64,000 bases of DNA, taken from positions 1 through 64,000 of the forward strand of contig NZ_JAAUVN010000007.1 in NCBI RefSeq assembly GCF_012030425.1, in the 5' to 3' direction. Shown piece by piece: positions 1 to 9,630 of this stretch (position 1 is the stretch's first letter; each line of letters starts with the position of its first letter). Both the position numbers and the translations under genes were made by a program. The notes beneath the pieces were generated by a model. The model was not told the DNA's origin. It did not search any database and saw only the letters and a list, made by a program, of their open reading frames with translations. Source of the stretch: Sphingobacterium sp. B16(2022). Its GTDB lineage: Bacteria; Bacteroidota; Bacteroidia; Sphingobacteriales; Sphingobacteriaceae.

Positions 1-66
1 ACAGAGAAGTCAAGCCCGCCAGAGCCGATGGTATTGCCGTAACAGGTGGGAGAGTAGGTCGGTGCC
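1..66 (+). rRNA. rrf: 5S ribosomal RNA, 3' part (partial)
   Basis: The window opens inside a 5S rRNA. The run with GCCGATGGTATTGCCG followed by GGTGGGAGAGTAGGTCGGTGCC is the typical 3' half of a bacterial 5S rRNA, including the loop D/E region and the closing strand of the terminal helix. The 5' half, and presumably the 23S and 16S genes, lie to the left of the window. The rRNA operon is therefore transcribed rightward and ends here, directly before a terminator hairpin. The exact 3' end is uncertain by a few bases. Confidence 0.93.
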
Positions 67-78
67 TTTTTTTATACA

Positions 79-109
79 GAAGCCTTTGCTATACAGCAGA
101 GGCTTTTTT
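79..109 (+). terminator. Rho-independent terminator of the rRNA operon
   Basis: An 11-bp stem (AAGCCTTTGCT with AGCAGAGGCTT, one G-T pair) encloses the loop ATAC and is followed by a run of T. It lies 12 bases after the end of the 5S rRNA and is the expected end of the rRNA transcript. Confidence 0.88.
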
Positions 110-175
110 GTGTTTATACCTTTTTATACCTGAGCTATTCTTACTTTAAGCTTCATTTAAATCCTAAATTTGTTC

Positions 176-183
176 TATATTTG
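176..183 (+). promoter_or_regulatory. Candidate -7 element for the LacI-family gene
   Basis: TATATTTG matches the Bacteroidota -7 consensus TAnnTTTG and lies 22 bases before the ATG at 206. No good TTTG -33 element is present at the usual distance, so this is a weak call. Confidence 0.35.
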
Positions 184-205
184 AAATGCTTTTATTTCAG
201 CACGA

Positions 206-1222
206 ATGTCACATATAACAATTATAGAATTAGCGGAACGTTTAGGTCTATCCAAGTCTACAGTATCACGGGCTTTCCGCGATGGTAATGATATCAATCC
301 CAATACAAAAGCACGTATTTTAAAAATGGCTGATGAATTAGGATTTTCACCTAATATGTATGCGAGCAATTTAAGAGCTAATAAAAGTAGTACCATCGCT
401 ATTATAATACCTGAATTTGGAAATAAATTTTTTAGTCAGGCGATTAAAGGAATTGAATTGGTTGCCCGTTCAAAAAATTACCATACCTTAATTTATGTAA
501 CAGACCACCGCGTGGATAAAGAAGCTTCTATTATACGATCGTTGATCAACGGACGAGTAGATGGGGTTATTATGTCTGCTTCTGGTGAAGGCCATGATCA
601 TAGCCATCTTCAGGTACTAAAAGATAATAATATACCGGTTGTTTTCTTTGATAGAACTTATGATGATGTGAATACGAGCTATGTAACTGGAAACGATTTT
701 GAGGCAAGTTTTGCTGCTACAGAGCATTTAATAGAGAATGATTGTAGACGAATTGCTTATTTGGTAATTAATCAAAACGTCTCTATTGGTAAGGTACGTA
801 TGGCGGGTTATCAGGCTGCTTTGAAAAAATATAAAATTCCTTTTGATACTAATTTGGTGCTTGATACGGTGAATGAATCAGAAGGTAATATGGAAGACAT
901 TAAGAATTTATATAAAATACAAAAACCTGATGGTTTATTTGCTTCCGTTGAACGTTTGGCTATTTCGGCAATGCGTGTTGCCAAAGATCAAGGAATTAAT
1001 ATTCCTTCTGAATTAAAGTTGATCTGCTTTTCATGTTTAGATATTGCAGATCTTCTAGAACCTGGATTAAGTGTTGTTAAACAACCCGCTTATGAAATGG
1101 GAAAAACTGCTACAGAATATCTGTGTCAACTGATTGCTAAACCGATTAGCTTCTCTAATCAAGAAGTAACTTATCTGGAATCTTCTCTAATTTTTCAGAA
1201 ATCTAGTAAAAAAAATCATTAA
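206..1222 (+). CDS. LacI-family transcriptional regulator of the adjacent maltodextrin locus
   Basis: This 338-residue protein begins with a LacI-type DNA-binding helix-turn-helix (ITIIELAERLGLSKSTVSRAF, residues 4-25, then the hinge-helix region around residues 45-60). A periplasmic-binding-protein-like sugar-sensing domain of about 275 residues follows (IAIIIPEFGNKFFSQAIKGIE onward). The length is normal for the family. It precedes the starch/maltose genes in the same direction, and the gap to the first of them carries two palindromes of the LacI/PurR type (half-site GGGAACG). The natural reading is that it controls that operon and possibly itself. The effector is probably a malto-oligosaccharide or a sugar phosphate; that is inference. 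This differs from the Bacteroides Sus system, which uses the membrane-spanning activator SusR. Confidence 0.93.
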   Translation: MSHITIIELAERLGLSKSTVSRAFRDGNDINPNTKARILKMADELGFSPNMYASNLRANKSSTIAIIIPEFGNKFFSQAIKGIELVARSKNYHTLIYVTDHRVDKEASIIRSLINGRVDGVIMSASGEGHDHSHLQVLKDNNIPVVFFDRTYDDVNTSYVTGNDFEASFAATEHLIENDCRRIAYLVINQNVSIGKVRMAGYQAALKKYKIPFDTNLVLDTVNESEGNMEDIKNLYKIQKPDGLFASVERLAISAMRVAKDQGINIPSELKLICFSCLDIADLLEPGLSVVKQPAYEMGKTATEYLCQLIAKPISFSNQEVTYLESSLIFQKSSKKNH

Positions 1223-1226
1223 AAAG

Positions 1227-1258
1227 TTTGGATTTAAGCCTTTAGCTTTTTATCTTAG
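1227..1258 (+). promoter_or_regulatory. Candidate promoter of the maltodextrin operon
   Basis: TTTG at 1227-1230, a 20-base spacer and TATCTTAG at 1251-1258 fit the Bacteroidota promoter pattern with one mismatch in the -7 element. The predicted start falls around 1265, so the first LacI-type operator (1267-1280) would sit on the transcription start, which suits repression. The untranslated leader would be about 140 bases. Confidence 0.45.
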
Positions 1259-1266
1259 ATAAATAT

Positions 1267-1280
1267 TGGGAACGTTCCCA
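1267..1280 (+). promoter_or_regulatory. LacI-type operator O1
   Basis: TGGGAACGTTCCCA is a perfect 14-bp palindrome with a central CG, the classic form of a LacI/GalR-family site. It lies between the LacI-family gene and the GH13 lipoprotein gene. Confidence 0.82.
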
Positions 1281-1361
1281 GTATAGGATTACCAATTGTA
1301 AAGGGATTTTAGCTTTGAATTCATAGTATATTTTTAGCGTACAAGATGCTTTAATGCATCA

Positions 1362-1381
1362 TTATGGGAACGTTCCCATAA
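1362..1381 (+). promoter_or_regulatory. LacI-type operator O2
   Basis: A perfect 20-bp palindrome with the same core as O1 (ATGGGAACGTTCCCAT). Its centre is 98 bp downstream of the centre of O1, and it lies 25 bases before the ATG at 1407. Two identical cores at this distance would allow a regulator tetramer to loop the DNA, or would place a roadblock within the leader. Confidence 0.82.
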
Positions 1382-1406
1382 ATTATATTGCCAATTGTAA
1401 GGAGTT

Positions 1407-3998
1407 ATGAGACATTATTTTATCTGTATATTTTTTAGTATATCGGTTATTTTTTTTAGTTGTAAAAAAAGTAATCCTGCCACTATAGCGATAGAAAGTG
1501 AAGTGTCTCCTAGTGATATTGGTTTAGTCACAACGAATAAGCTGTTTAATTACTGGGATGAGTCCATTACATTTATGTTTGATGTAAATAAGGGGAATCG
1601 GGCACTGGTATCGGCAGATGGACCATTGTTTTTACATATTGGGCTAATTACTGCTATAAGTAAAGATGAAAATGATTGGAAAGAGGTTGCTACGGATTGG
1701 ACAAAAAATGATGATGCCTTTAAGCTAAGCCGTCAATCTGATGGACGGTATAGCATCACGTTAAAACCGAGTGAAGTTTTTAAAGGAATTGCTGGAACTG
1801 ACGTGATTAAAATTGCGTTAGTAGTACGCAATGGTTCAGGAACAAAAATTCAGAGGAATAGAGATGGGTCTGATATTTATGTAGATGTTGCTACAAAAGG
1901 GGAAGTTCATCTTTCATTTTTAAAACCTAGCACACAGCCTACTTATATTTTAACATCGGAAAAAGAAGCTTATTTATTGAATGAAGAGCTCGCTATCGAA
2001 GTTTTTTCTACGGTAGCGGGCAAACTTTCACTACGTATTGATGAAGTTGAACAGGAAACTGTAAGCAATTCATCGCAGCACACATTTAAATGTAAGTTTG
2101 GAACTTTAGGTGTACATCTTATTACTGCTCGCATAGAAGTTAATGGAAATAGCTACGAGAAGAAGTTACGGATATTCGTTAATGATAAGCCTGAAATTGC
2201 AGCACTTCCTATCGGCGTCAATAAGAACGGTGTAACGATCGACAAGGAAAAGAAAACAGTGAGTTTCGCGTTAACTGCTCCTGGAAAATCAACTATTTTT
2301 CTATTAGGTAGTTTTAATAATTTTCAGGCAGAATCAGAGTATGTCTTGAAACAGACGCCTGATGGAAGTGCATGGTGGTTAACAGTAGCAGATTTGGATT
2401 TTTCAAAAAAGTATACCTATCAATTTCTAATTGATGGTCAGTTAAGAATAGGGGATCCTTACAGCAAGTTAGTATTGGACCCAATCTATGATAGCAATTT
2501 AGGAAGTTCGGTCGCTGAGTTGCCAGCATATCCGATACAGCAGACTACAGGTCAGGTGAGTGTATTGGAATTGAATGGTACGGACTATCCTTGGAAAGTT
2601 CAAAACTTTAACAAACCAAATGCTTATGATTTAGTGATTTATGAATTGCTTACACGTGATTTTTCAAAACAGCATAATTTTAATGCGATACGCGATTCCA
2701 TTCCATATTTAAAGCGTCTAGGTATTAATGCCGTCGAACTGATGCCTGTTCAGGAAAGTGAAGCCAATTCTACTTGGGGTTACAATCCTTCTTATCATTT
2801 AGCCGTGGATAAATATTATGGTCGTGCAAATGATTTAAAAAGTCTCATCGATAATCTTCACCAGTCAGGAATTGCGGTGATCTTAGATGTGGTACTTAAT
2901 CATGCATTCGGACAATCACCTCTCGCTCAACTGTATTTTGAAGGGCAAACGACGAGCTCTAACAATGTTTGGTTTAATATGATGCCAAGACATCCTTTTA
3001 ATGTCGGATATGACTTTAATCATGAAAACCCTTATACACAAACTTTTGTGAAGGATGTTCTCAAGTATTGGATTACAGAATTTAAGATAGACGGCTTCCG
3101 TTTCGATTTATCAAAAGGATTTACACAGAAAAATACGGGTACTGCAGAAACTAACGTTGGGTCTTGGTCTGCTTATGATGCTAGCCGGGTTGCGATCTGG
3201 AAAAATTATCATGATTATCTTAAAATTCTTGATCCAAGTTGCTATGTCATTTTAGAACATTTCGGTTCTGATCAAGAGGAACAAGAATTAGCTGCTGAAG
3301 GAATGTTACTGTGGAATAATTTAAATGGGAATTTTAATGAAGCGACTATGGGCTATAATAGCGGATCTAAATCGGATTTAAGTAGATTATTTGCGGAATC
3401 ACATGGTTTTAAGACAGCTAATATGGTGAGCTACATGGAGTCTCATGATGAAGAAAGAATCCAATTTAAGAATGCTCAATATGGTTATGCTGACGGTTCT
3501 TATTCTGTTAAGAATCTTGCTAATGCTTTGGATAGGATTCAAGCAGCAGCAACGTTTTTGTTAACTAGTCCTGGTCCAAAAATGATCTGGCAATTTGGTG
3601 AATTCGGTTACGATATCTCGATAGATGAAAATGGTCGAACAGGGGAAAAACCATTGAAATGGGATTATTTGTCCAACATTTCTCGTAAGCATTTATTTGA
3701 GCACTATGCAAAATTGATCAGGTTGAAAAAATTAAATTCAATTTTTAGAAAAGCAACTTTATTATCGTCCTCACTGCAGGATGGATTGAAATACTATACC
3801 ATGTCTGATGGAAATCAAACTGTATTTGTTATCGGAAATTTTGACATTGTAACGAGAGCGTTTCACATTACATCAGATTTAGCGGGGAGCTGGTATGATA
3901 ATATGACTCGATCGAATCTAAATTGGGATCAAAATAGTCAGATTACAATTAAGCCTGGTGGATATTACCTTTTAAGTAAAACTAAATTAATAAACTAA
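1407..3998 (+). CDS. GH13 alpha-amylase-family lipoprotein (SusG-like role)
   Basis: This 863-residue glycoside hydrolase begins with a lipoprotein signal peptide (lipobox FFSC, Cys19, followed by KKS). About 260 residues of beta-rich N-terminal domains come next, then a GlgB/pullulanase-like E-set domain (FLLGSFNNF near residues 297-305). The GH13 barrel carries region I DVVLNH, region II GFRFDLSKG (nucleophile D567), region III ILEHF (acid/base E617) and region IV MESHDEER (D681). It probably sits at the cell surface and cuts starch or maltodextrin before SusC/SusD uptake. Region IV and the E-set domain resemble branching-enzyme and pullulanase relatives more than classical SusG, so the bond specificity is uncertain. 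It is the first gene after the two operators, and SusC follows 21 bases later. Confidence 0.9.
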   Translation: MRHYFICIFFSISVIFFSCKKSNPATIAIESEVSPSDIGLVTTNKLFNYWDESITFMFDVNKGNRALVSADGPLFLHIGLITAISKDENDWKEVATDWTKNDDAFKLSRQSDGRYSITLKPSEVFKGIAGTDVIKIALVVRNGSGTKIQRNRDGSDIYVDVATKGEVHLSFLKPSTQPTYILTSEKEAYLLNEELAIEVFSTVAGKLSLRIDEVEQETVSNSSQHTFKCKFGTLGVHLITARIEVNGNSYEKKLRIFVNDKPEIAALPIGVNKNGVTIDKEKKTVSFALTAPGKSTIFLLGSFNNFQAESEYVLKQTPDGSAWWLTVADLDFSKKYTYQFLIDGQLRIGDPYSKLVLDPIYDSNLGSSVAELPAYPIQQTTGQVSVLELNGTDYPWKVQNFNKPNAYDLVIYELLTRDFSKQHNFNAIRDSIPYLKRLGINAVELMPVQESEANSTWGYNPSYHLAVDKYYGRANDLKSLIDNLHQSGIAVILDVVLNHAFGQSPLAQLYFEGQTTSSNNVWFNMMPRHPFNVGYDFNHENPYTQTFVKDVLKYWITEFKIDGFRFDLSKGFTQKNTGTAETNVGSWSAYDASRVAIWKNYHDYLKILDPSCYVILEHFGSDQEEQELAAEGMLLWNNLNGNFNEATMGYNSGSKSDLSRLFAESHGFKTANMVSYMESHDEERIQFKNAQYGYADGSYSVKNLANALDRIQAAATFLLTSPGPKMIWQFGEFGYDISIDENGRTGEKPLKWDYLSNISRKHLFEHYAKLIRLKKLNSIFRKATLLSSSLQDGLKYYTMSDGNQTVFVIGNFDIVTRAFHITSDLAGSWYDNMTRSNLNWDQNSQITIKPGGYYLLSKTKLIN

Positions 3999-4019
3999 AC
4001 ATATAAAATCAATTACATT

Positions 4020-7004
4020 ATGAGCAAATTTACATTACGTGCTGTAATGACCTTTGGTCTTTTGATGATGCTTTGGATTACTGCTTTTTCACAAAATTCT
4101 TCACTTTCTGGTAAAGTGGTGGATGATAAGGGAGAAATTGTGATCGGAGCTACTATTGTAATCAAAGGAAGTCCAATTTCAACAGCAACAAATCAAAACG
4201 GGGAGTACACAATTAATCAAGTGCCACTAGGAAAGACGACTGTTACGGTCAATATGATCGGTTACAGTTCTATGGATTTACCGATCCAAATTGTCTCCGG
4301 TGCAAATGTGTTGAATTTCAACTTGAATTCAAGTACCAATGATTTAGAAGAAGTAGTTGTGATCGGTTACGGTGTGGCCAAGAAAAAGCAAATTACAGGT
4401 TCTATATCAAGTGTCGGTCCAAAGGAATTTAATACTGGAGTAGTGAGTTCGCCTGACCAGTTATTGGCAGGTAAAGTTGCAGGTTTGACGGTGAATAGAT
4501 CAGGTGGTGACCCTACTGCAGGATCCACTATCCAATTGCGCGGACCATCGTCATTGACTGCTAGTTCTTCACCATTGTATGTGATTGATGGGGTAGTCGG
4601 TGCAAACATTGAATTGGTAGCACCAGATGATATCGTATCGATGGATGTTATGAAAGATGCTTCGTCCACTGCAATTTATGGGTCACGTGCTGCAAATGGA
4701 GTTATTTTCGTGACGACAAAACGCGGTAAAGCAGGTAAGCCTGTCTTATCTTATAGTGGTTATGCTGCTATTGAAAGAGTTGCAAATCGTGTCAATGTGT
4801 TAAGTGCAGCTGAGCACAAGCAATTTGTTGCAGACAATGGTTTGACTGTAGCTGCCTCTGAGACTGGTTTTGATACTGATTGGCAAGATGAAATAACTCG
4901 GACTGGGGTTTCTCATAATCACAATCTCTCGCTAACAGGTGGTTCTGAAGGAACTCGCTATAATGCTTCTGTAAATTACTTTAATAACCAAGGTATTGTG
5001 AAAAGAAGTGATTTAGAAAGGGTCGTAGCGCGGGTTGGAATTGATCAAAATGCTTTTGATGATCGCTTGAAATTAGCGCTTAATGTTACGAATAGTATGA
5101 ACAAATCCAATCATGTAGACTACGGGATTTTTAATGGGGCAGCTCGTTATCTGCCTACTTCACCGGTTCGTTCTGATGATGTTGCTTATGCACCATATAA
5201 TGGTTATTTCCAAGTACCTGGAAGAACAAACTATTTCAATCCTGTAGCCATGTTAAATCAACGCGATGAAGAGCGAAATAACAATACTTTGCTAGCTAGT
5301 TTAAAAGCGGATCTGACGATCTTCAAGGGATTGACCTGGACTAACGTGATATCGTATCAGCAAAATCAATTTGATAAAAAATACTATATGCATCGTACAG
5401 ACTTTGATTCGAAAGCATTGGGAAGAGGATTTGCTGAACGTTCAAACTTGAAAAATATAGATAAGATTTTTGAGTCTTATGTTAATTATAATGTCACTAA
5501 GAATCTTCATTCTTTTGATGCAATGGCTGGTTATTCGTATCAGAAAACTAAAAATAATGATGGTGTTGTTGCTTCTTCTGTCGGTTTTATGTCTGACGAT
5601 CTAGGAGGCAATAACCTTAATTTAGGAACCTTGCCAGATGGTTATAATCCTTATAGTACCTATCCTTATATTTTAGAATCTTTATTGATTTCGGTTTATG
5701 GTCGTGTGGGATATAATTATGATGAAAAATATTTGTTAAGTGCATCTGTACGTCGTGACGGTTCATCAAAATTTGGAAAAAATAATAGATGGGCAACATT
5801 TCCTTCAATTTCCGGAGCTTGGAGAATAAGTAGGGAAAGTTTCATGCAAGACCAAGATTTATTTAGTGAATTAAAGTTACGTATGGGGTATGGTGTTTCA
5901 GGAAATCAAAATATAGATCCATATCGACAGATCATTATTTTCGGTCCTCAAAATGGTCAATTTCTATATAATGGTAATTGGATGAATGCCTATGGCGTTA
6001 ACCAAAATGAAAACCCTGATTTAAAATGGGAAAGTACATCAATGTTTAATGCTGGATTGGATTTTGAATTATGGAGAGGGCGTTTTGGAGGTACCATTGA
6101 ATATTATAATAAAGAAACTAAGGATTTATTGTATGAGTACGACGTTCCTTCGCCACCTTATCAGTTCAATCGTTTATTAGCTAATGGAGCAAGCATGAGT
6201 AATAAAGGTGTTGAGATCACTTTAAATGCCGTCGTTTATCGCAATAGTGATTTTTCATATAATACAACTGTCAACTTCGCCCGTAATATCAATAAGGTTG
6301 GTTCATTAGCTTCAAATATCGAAAATATTGGCGTATCGCAGCGTTATGAAGGAAGTATTGGTCTTGACGGCTGGACCGGTCAAACGGCAGCAATTGTTTT
6401 ACCAGGTCATGCATTAGGAACATTCTATGTTGCTAATTATATGGGCTACGATGAAGTTGCGAAGAAAACGATTTATCAAAAACCAACAGGTGAACTTGTC
6501 ACACAGGATCAGATTTCGGCACCAGATGATTATATGGTCATGGGGCAGGCGCTTCCTAAATTTACTTATGGATGGAATAATAGTTTTCAATATAAAAACT
6601 GGGACTTAAACTTCTTCTTACGTGGTATGTATGGCAATCAAATTTTTAATGCTACCCGTGCCGATTTAAGCCGTCTTCAACAAGCAAATGTGACGAATAT
6701 TTCTAAAGATGCAGTTGAAGAAGGCATCTTTGAAACGCCACTAATTGCTTCTAGCAGATTTATTGAAGATGGTTCATTTTTAAGACTAGATAATGCAACA
6801 TTGGGTTATACATTTAGTACCAAAGAATCTAAATATTTAAAAAATGCTCGGTTATATGTATCTGGACAAAATTTATTTACGATAACCAAATATTCGGGTG
6901 TAGACCCAGAGGTAAGTTTAGGTGGTTTAGCACCTGGTGTTGATAATAGAAATTATTATCCGAAAACAAGATCTTTCTTGTTAGGTGTGAAATTAACTTT
7001 TTAA
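4020..7004 (+). CDS. SusC/RagA-family TonB-dependent outer-membrane glycan transporter
   Basis: This 994-residue protein has a signal peptide ending near AFS-Q (residues 1-25) and a carboxypeptidase-D-like domain (SLSGKVVDDKGEIVIGATI, about residues 27-100). The SusC signature LEEVVVIGYG follows near residues 109-118, then a plug domain (SSPLYVIDGVVG, AIYGSRAANGVIFVTTK) and a 22-strand-type barrel ending in an aromatic residue (VKLTF). It imports oligosaccharides through the outer membrane, driven by TonB, in a complex with the SusD protein encoded 19 bases downstream. The neighbouring GH13, GH65 and SusE/F-like genes indicate malto-oligosaccharides as the cargo. Confidence 0.95.
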   Translation: MSKFTLRAVMTFGLLMMLWITAFSQNSSLSGKVVDDKGEIVIGATIVIKGSPISTATNQNGEYTINQVPLGKTTVTVNMIGYSSMDLPIQIVSGANVLNFNLNSSTNDLEEVVVIGYGVAKKKQITGSISSVGPKEFNTGVVSSPDQLLAGKVAGLTVNRSGGDPTAGSTIQLRGPSSLTASSSPLYVIDGVVGANIELVAPDDIVSMDVMKDASSTAIYGSRAANGVIFVTTKRGKAGKPVLSYSGYAAIERVANRVNVLSAAEHKQFVADNGLTVAASETGFDTDWQDEITRTGVSHNHNLSLTGGSEGTRYNASVNYFNNQGIVKRSDLERVVARVGIDQNAFDDRLKLALNVTNSMNKSNHVDYGIFNGAARYLPTSPVRSDDVAYAPYNGYFQVPGRTNYFNPVAMLNQRDEERNNNTLLASLKADLTIFKGLTWTNVISYQQNQFDKKYYMHRTDFDSKALGRGFAERSNLKNIDKIFESYVNYNVTKNLHSFDAMAGYSYQKTKNNDGVVASSVGFMSDDLGGNNLNLGTLPDGYNPYSTYPYILESLLISVYGRVGYNYDEKYLLSASVRRDGSSKFGKNNRWATFPSISGAWRISRESFMQDQDLFSELKLRMGYGVSGNQNIDPYRQIIIFGPQNGQFLYNGNWMNAYGVNQNENPDLKWESTSMFNAGLDFELWRGRFGGTIEYYNKETKDLLYEYDVPSPPYQFNRLLANGASMSNKGVEITLNAVVYRNSDFSYNTTVNFARNINKVGSLASNIENIGVSQRYEGSIGLDGWTGQTAAIVLPGHALGTFYVANYMGYDEVAKKTIYQKPTGELVTQDQISAPDDYMVMGQALPKFTYGWNNSFQYKNWDLNFFLRGMYGNQIFNATRADLSRLQQANVTNISKDAVEEGIFETPLIASSRFIEDGSFLRLDNATLGYTFSTKESKYLKNARLYVSGQNLFTITKYSGVDPEVSLGGLAPGVDNRNYYPKTRSFLLGVKLTF

Positions 7005-7023
7005 CCCTTATTCACAATTAGTT

Positions 7024-8580
7024 ATGAAAAAGAGATTCAGTAAAATTCATTTATTCTTATTTGCCGGGTTACTGGTTGCAGGACAGTCTTGTACCAAATT
7101 TGACGATAAGATGTATTCAGCATATACAGAAGATACATTTCCCAAGACTCCAGAACAATTTATCGCCTTAACAGGGCCTGTATATACCAGTGCAAGAGGT
7201 TATTTTGATAATTATTTTAGTCTGCAAACAGCGGGATCTGATGAAGTTATTATCCCAACAAGAGGAGGAGATTGGTTTGATGGTGGAAAATGGCGGGACA
7301 TGCATTACCATACTTGGTCAGCGTCACATGAAGTTGTTCAAAATAATTGGGATTGGGGTTTCAATGCAATAGGTACTTGTAACCGTGTGCTTAGTATTTT
7401 AGAACAAGCTCCAGAATCAACTACAAAAGCACAGACAATTTCTGAAATAAAAGCCATGCGCGCTTGGTATTATTTTATGATGATGGATGCTTACGGAAAC
7501 ATTCCGCTAGTTACCAGCTTTGATACAGGAACAGAGTTACCGGCAACTACAGCTCGGGCAGAAGTCTATAAATTCATTGTAAAAGATTTAGAAGATAATC
7601 TAGCAAATTTAAGTGAAGAAAAAACAGAAGCTACTTATGGTCGACCAACAAAATGGTTTGCACATACCTTATTAGCAAAACTGTACTTAAATGCACAGGT
7701 TTATAGTGGCACTGCAAATTGGAATAAGGTGGTTGAACATAGCAATGCTGTCATTAATTCGGGGAAATATGCGCTAGAAAATGATTTTTTGACGCAATTT
7801 AAACCTGATAATGGCGCTTCAAATCCTGAACCAATATTTTCAATTCCTTATGATGCTTCCCGTGCTACAGGGAATACTTTATTCAACCGTGTACTACATT
7901 ATGCACATCGTCAAACCTTTGAATTGAGCATTAATCCGTGGAATGGATGGAGTGCACAACCGGCCTATTTTGACTTGTTTGAAAATGCGGATAATCGTAA
8001 AAAACAATGGTTATATGGTCAACAGTATAATTCTACGGGTCAACCTCTGAATTATAACGGACTTAATGTCATCTTAGATCCATATAATTATAAATTAATA
8101 CCGGGATCTGATTTTGACATTGGAGGAGCGGATGATGGAGGACGTTTAGCAGGTGCACGTTGTATCAAATACTATCCGGATAAGAACCAGATTAGTAATA
8201 ATGCCGGCAATGATGTGGTTGTATTCCGCCTAGCAGACGTGTTGCTGATGAAAGCCGAAGCTGTTTTAAGAGGAGCTACAGCAGCAAGTGTTTCCCAAGC
8301 TGTTGATGCAGCTAATCAGGTCCGTAAACGTGCATTCCCAGTTAATCCGGAGAAACATTTTACGGCTAGCACATTAACTTTGGACGCTATTTATAAAGAA
8401 CGTGCCTTAGAATTTACGTTTGAATTGACCAGAAGAACAGATATGATTCGTTTTGGTAGATGGGAAGATGCTCAGTTATTTAAACCAGCAAATGCTGGAG
8501 AAACTTACAAACGTCTATTTCCTATTCCCGCAAGAGCAAGAGCTAATAATAATAAATTGGATCAAAATCCTGGTTATTAA
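7024..8580 (+). CDS. SusD/RagB-family glycan-binding lipoprotein
   Basis: A 518-residue lipoprotein with the signal peptide MKKRFSKIHLFLFAGLLVAGQSC (Cys23 acylated) and the all-helical tetratricopeptide-like fold of SusD. Family marks include the EIKAMRAWYYFMMMDAYGNIPLV stretch and the C-terminal motif RRTDMIRFGRW...LFPIPARARANNNKLDQNPGY. It is the surface lid that binds glycan and hands it to the SusC barrel encoded just upstream. Confidence 0.95.
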   Translation: MKKRFSKIHLFLFAGLLVAGQSCTKFDDKMYSAYTEDTFPKTPEQFIALTGPVYTSARGYFDNYFSLQTAGSDEVIIPTRGGDWFDGGKWRDMHYHTWSASHEVVQNNWDWGFNAIGTCNRVLSILEQAPESTTKAQTISEIKAMRAWYYFMMMDAYGNIPLVTSFDTGTELPATTARAEVYKFIVKDLEDNLANLSEEKTEATYGRPTKWFAHTLLAKLYLNAQVYSGTANWNKVVEHSNAVINSGKYALENDFLTQFKPDNGASNPEPIFSIPYDASRATGNTLFNRVLHYAHRQTFELSINPWNGWSAQPAYFDLFENADNRKKQWLYGQQYNSTGQPLNYNGLNVILDPYNYKLIPGSDFDIGGADDGGRLAGARCIKYYPDKNQISNNAGNDVVVFRLADVLLMKAEAVLRGATAASVSQAVDAANQVRKRAFPVNPEKHFTASTLTLDAIYKERALEFTFELTRRTDMIRFGRWEDAQLFKPANAGETYKRLFPIPARARANNNKLDQNPGY

Positions 8581-8600
8581 TCTTTAAATGAATAGAAATT

Positions 8601-9581
8601 ATGAAAATGTCTAATATATTTCGATTACTATTAGTTTTATTTGTTGGTATTACTTCCCTTTTGTTCTCTTGTAAGAAAGTGGAGCACGGTACGGACGTTC
8701 CAATATTGTCGATTAACGAAAGTACAGTTTCGACCATTCAAGTCGGGAAAAAATTAAAAGTTAGTTTTATTGCTAATCAGGTTACGGATTTTACATTCTC
8801 TATTGTACCCGTAAGTGCAGGCGAAGCTTTGATCACAGAAAATATTACTGTTGATCCCAATACATTTATTTTATCAAAAGAATTTGATATTCCTAATCAA
8901 GCATCATGGATAGGAGAGGCTTTACTCAAAATCAGTTATAATTCTTCAGGACAGATTATTGAAAAAACAAGACCAATTACTTTCACAGAGAGTAATCCAC
9001 AAATGTTTCTTGTTGGAGGCTCAGTTGCCGCTGGTTGGGAACCAACTTTAGCGCTTCCGATGAGTTTGTACGATAAAGAAAGTAAAACTAAGTTTGAGAT
9101 TTATGAGTACGTTACCGTAGATGGTTCTGGATTTAAATTTTTACCGACTAATGTTGACTGGACAGATGCTTTTGGTAAAGGAGCAACAGACGGAACATTA
9201 TTACAAAGCGGTGATGCTGGAAATATTACTGTTTCTTCGAATGATTTTTATAGAATTCGGATGGATGCTGAAGCTCAAACCTATGAAGTGTCAAAATCAA
9301 CCTGGGGGGTTATCGGTAGTGCAACTCCTAAAGGTTGGGATAGTGATACAGATTTAACTTTTGTAGGTAGCAAGGGAGTATATACCTGGAAAGTAACAGT
9401 AAACCTGGTTGCGGGTGAATTAAAATTCCGAATGGACGATGATTGGGCTGTGAATATCGGGGGCGACTTATCCGCTCTACAACAAGATGGTGCCAATATA
9501 GCAATTGCTACTGCTGGTAAATACGATATTGAACTGTCACGAACAGCTTCAGGTTATTCTGCAAAAATTTCTAAAAACTAA
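8601..9581 (+). CDS. SusE/SusF-like starch-binding outer-membrane lipoprotein
   Basis: A 326-residue lipoprotein (signal peptide to LLFSC, then KK). It has an Ig-like N-terminal domain (about residues 25-130), as in SusE, and then two similar modules beginning at PQMFLVGGSVAAGWEP (about residue 133) and WGVIGSATPKGWDSD (about residue 235). These two modules resemble the starch-binding domains of SusE/SusF and share aromatic and Trp positions. SusE has two such modules and SusF three, so this is closer to SusE. Its probable job is to hold starch at the surface for the GH13 lipoprotein and the SusC/SusD complex. It is the fourth gene of the operon. Confidence 0.86.
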   Translation: MKMSNIFRLLLVLFVGITSLLFSCKKVEHGTDVPILSINESTVSTIQVGKKLKVSFIANQVTDFTFSIVPVSAGEALITENITVDPNTFILSKEFDIPNQASWIGEALLKISYNSSGQIIEKTRPITFTESNPQMFLVGGSVAAGWEPTLALPMSLYDKESKTKFEIYEYVTVDGSGFKFLPTNVDWTDAFGKGATDGTLLQSGDAGNITVSSNDFYRIRMDAEAQTYEVSKSTWGVIGSATPKGWDSDTDLTFVGSKGVYTWKVTVNLVAGELKFRMDDDWAVNIGGDLSALQQDGANIAIATAGKYDIELSRTASGYSAKISKN

Positions 9582-9630
9582 TTTAATAGGGAGCATGAGG
9601 CTCCCTATTTCTTCAAACTTTTTTTGAACG

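Noticed and set aside
1289..1405. The repeated CCAATTGTAA words as a riboswitch or small RNA
   Set aside because: No stable fold or known aptamer core was visible; the duplication with the operators explains the repeat.
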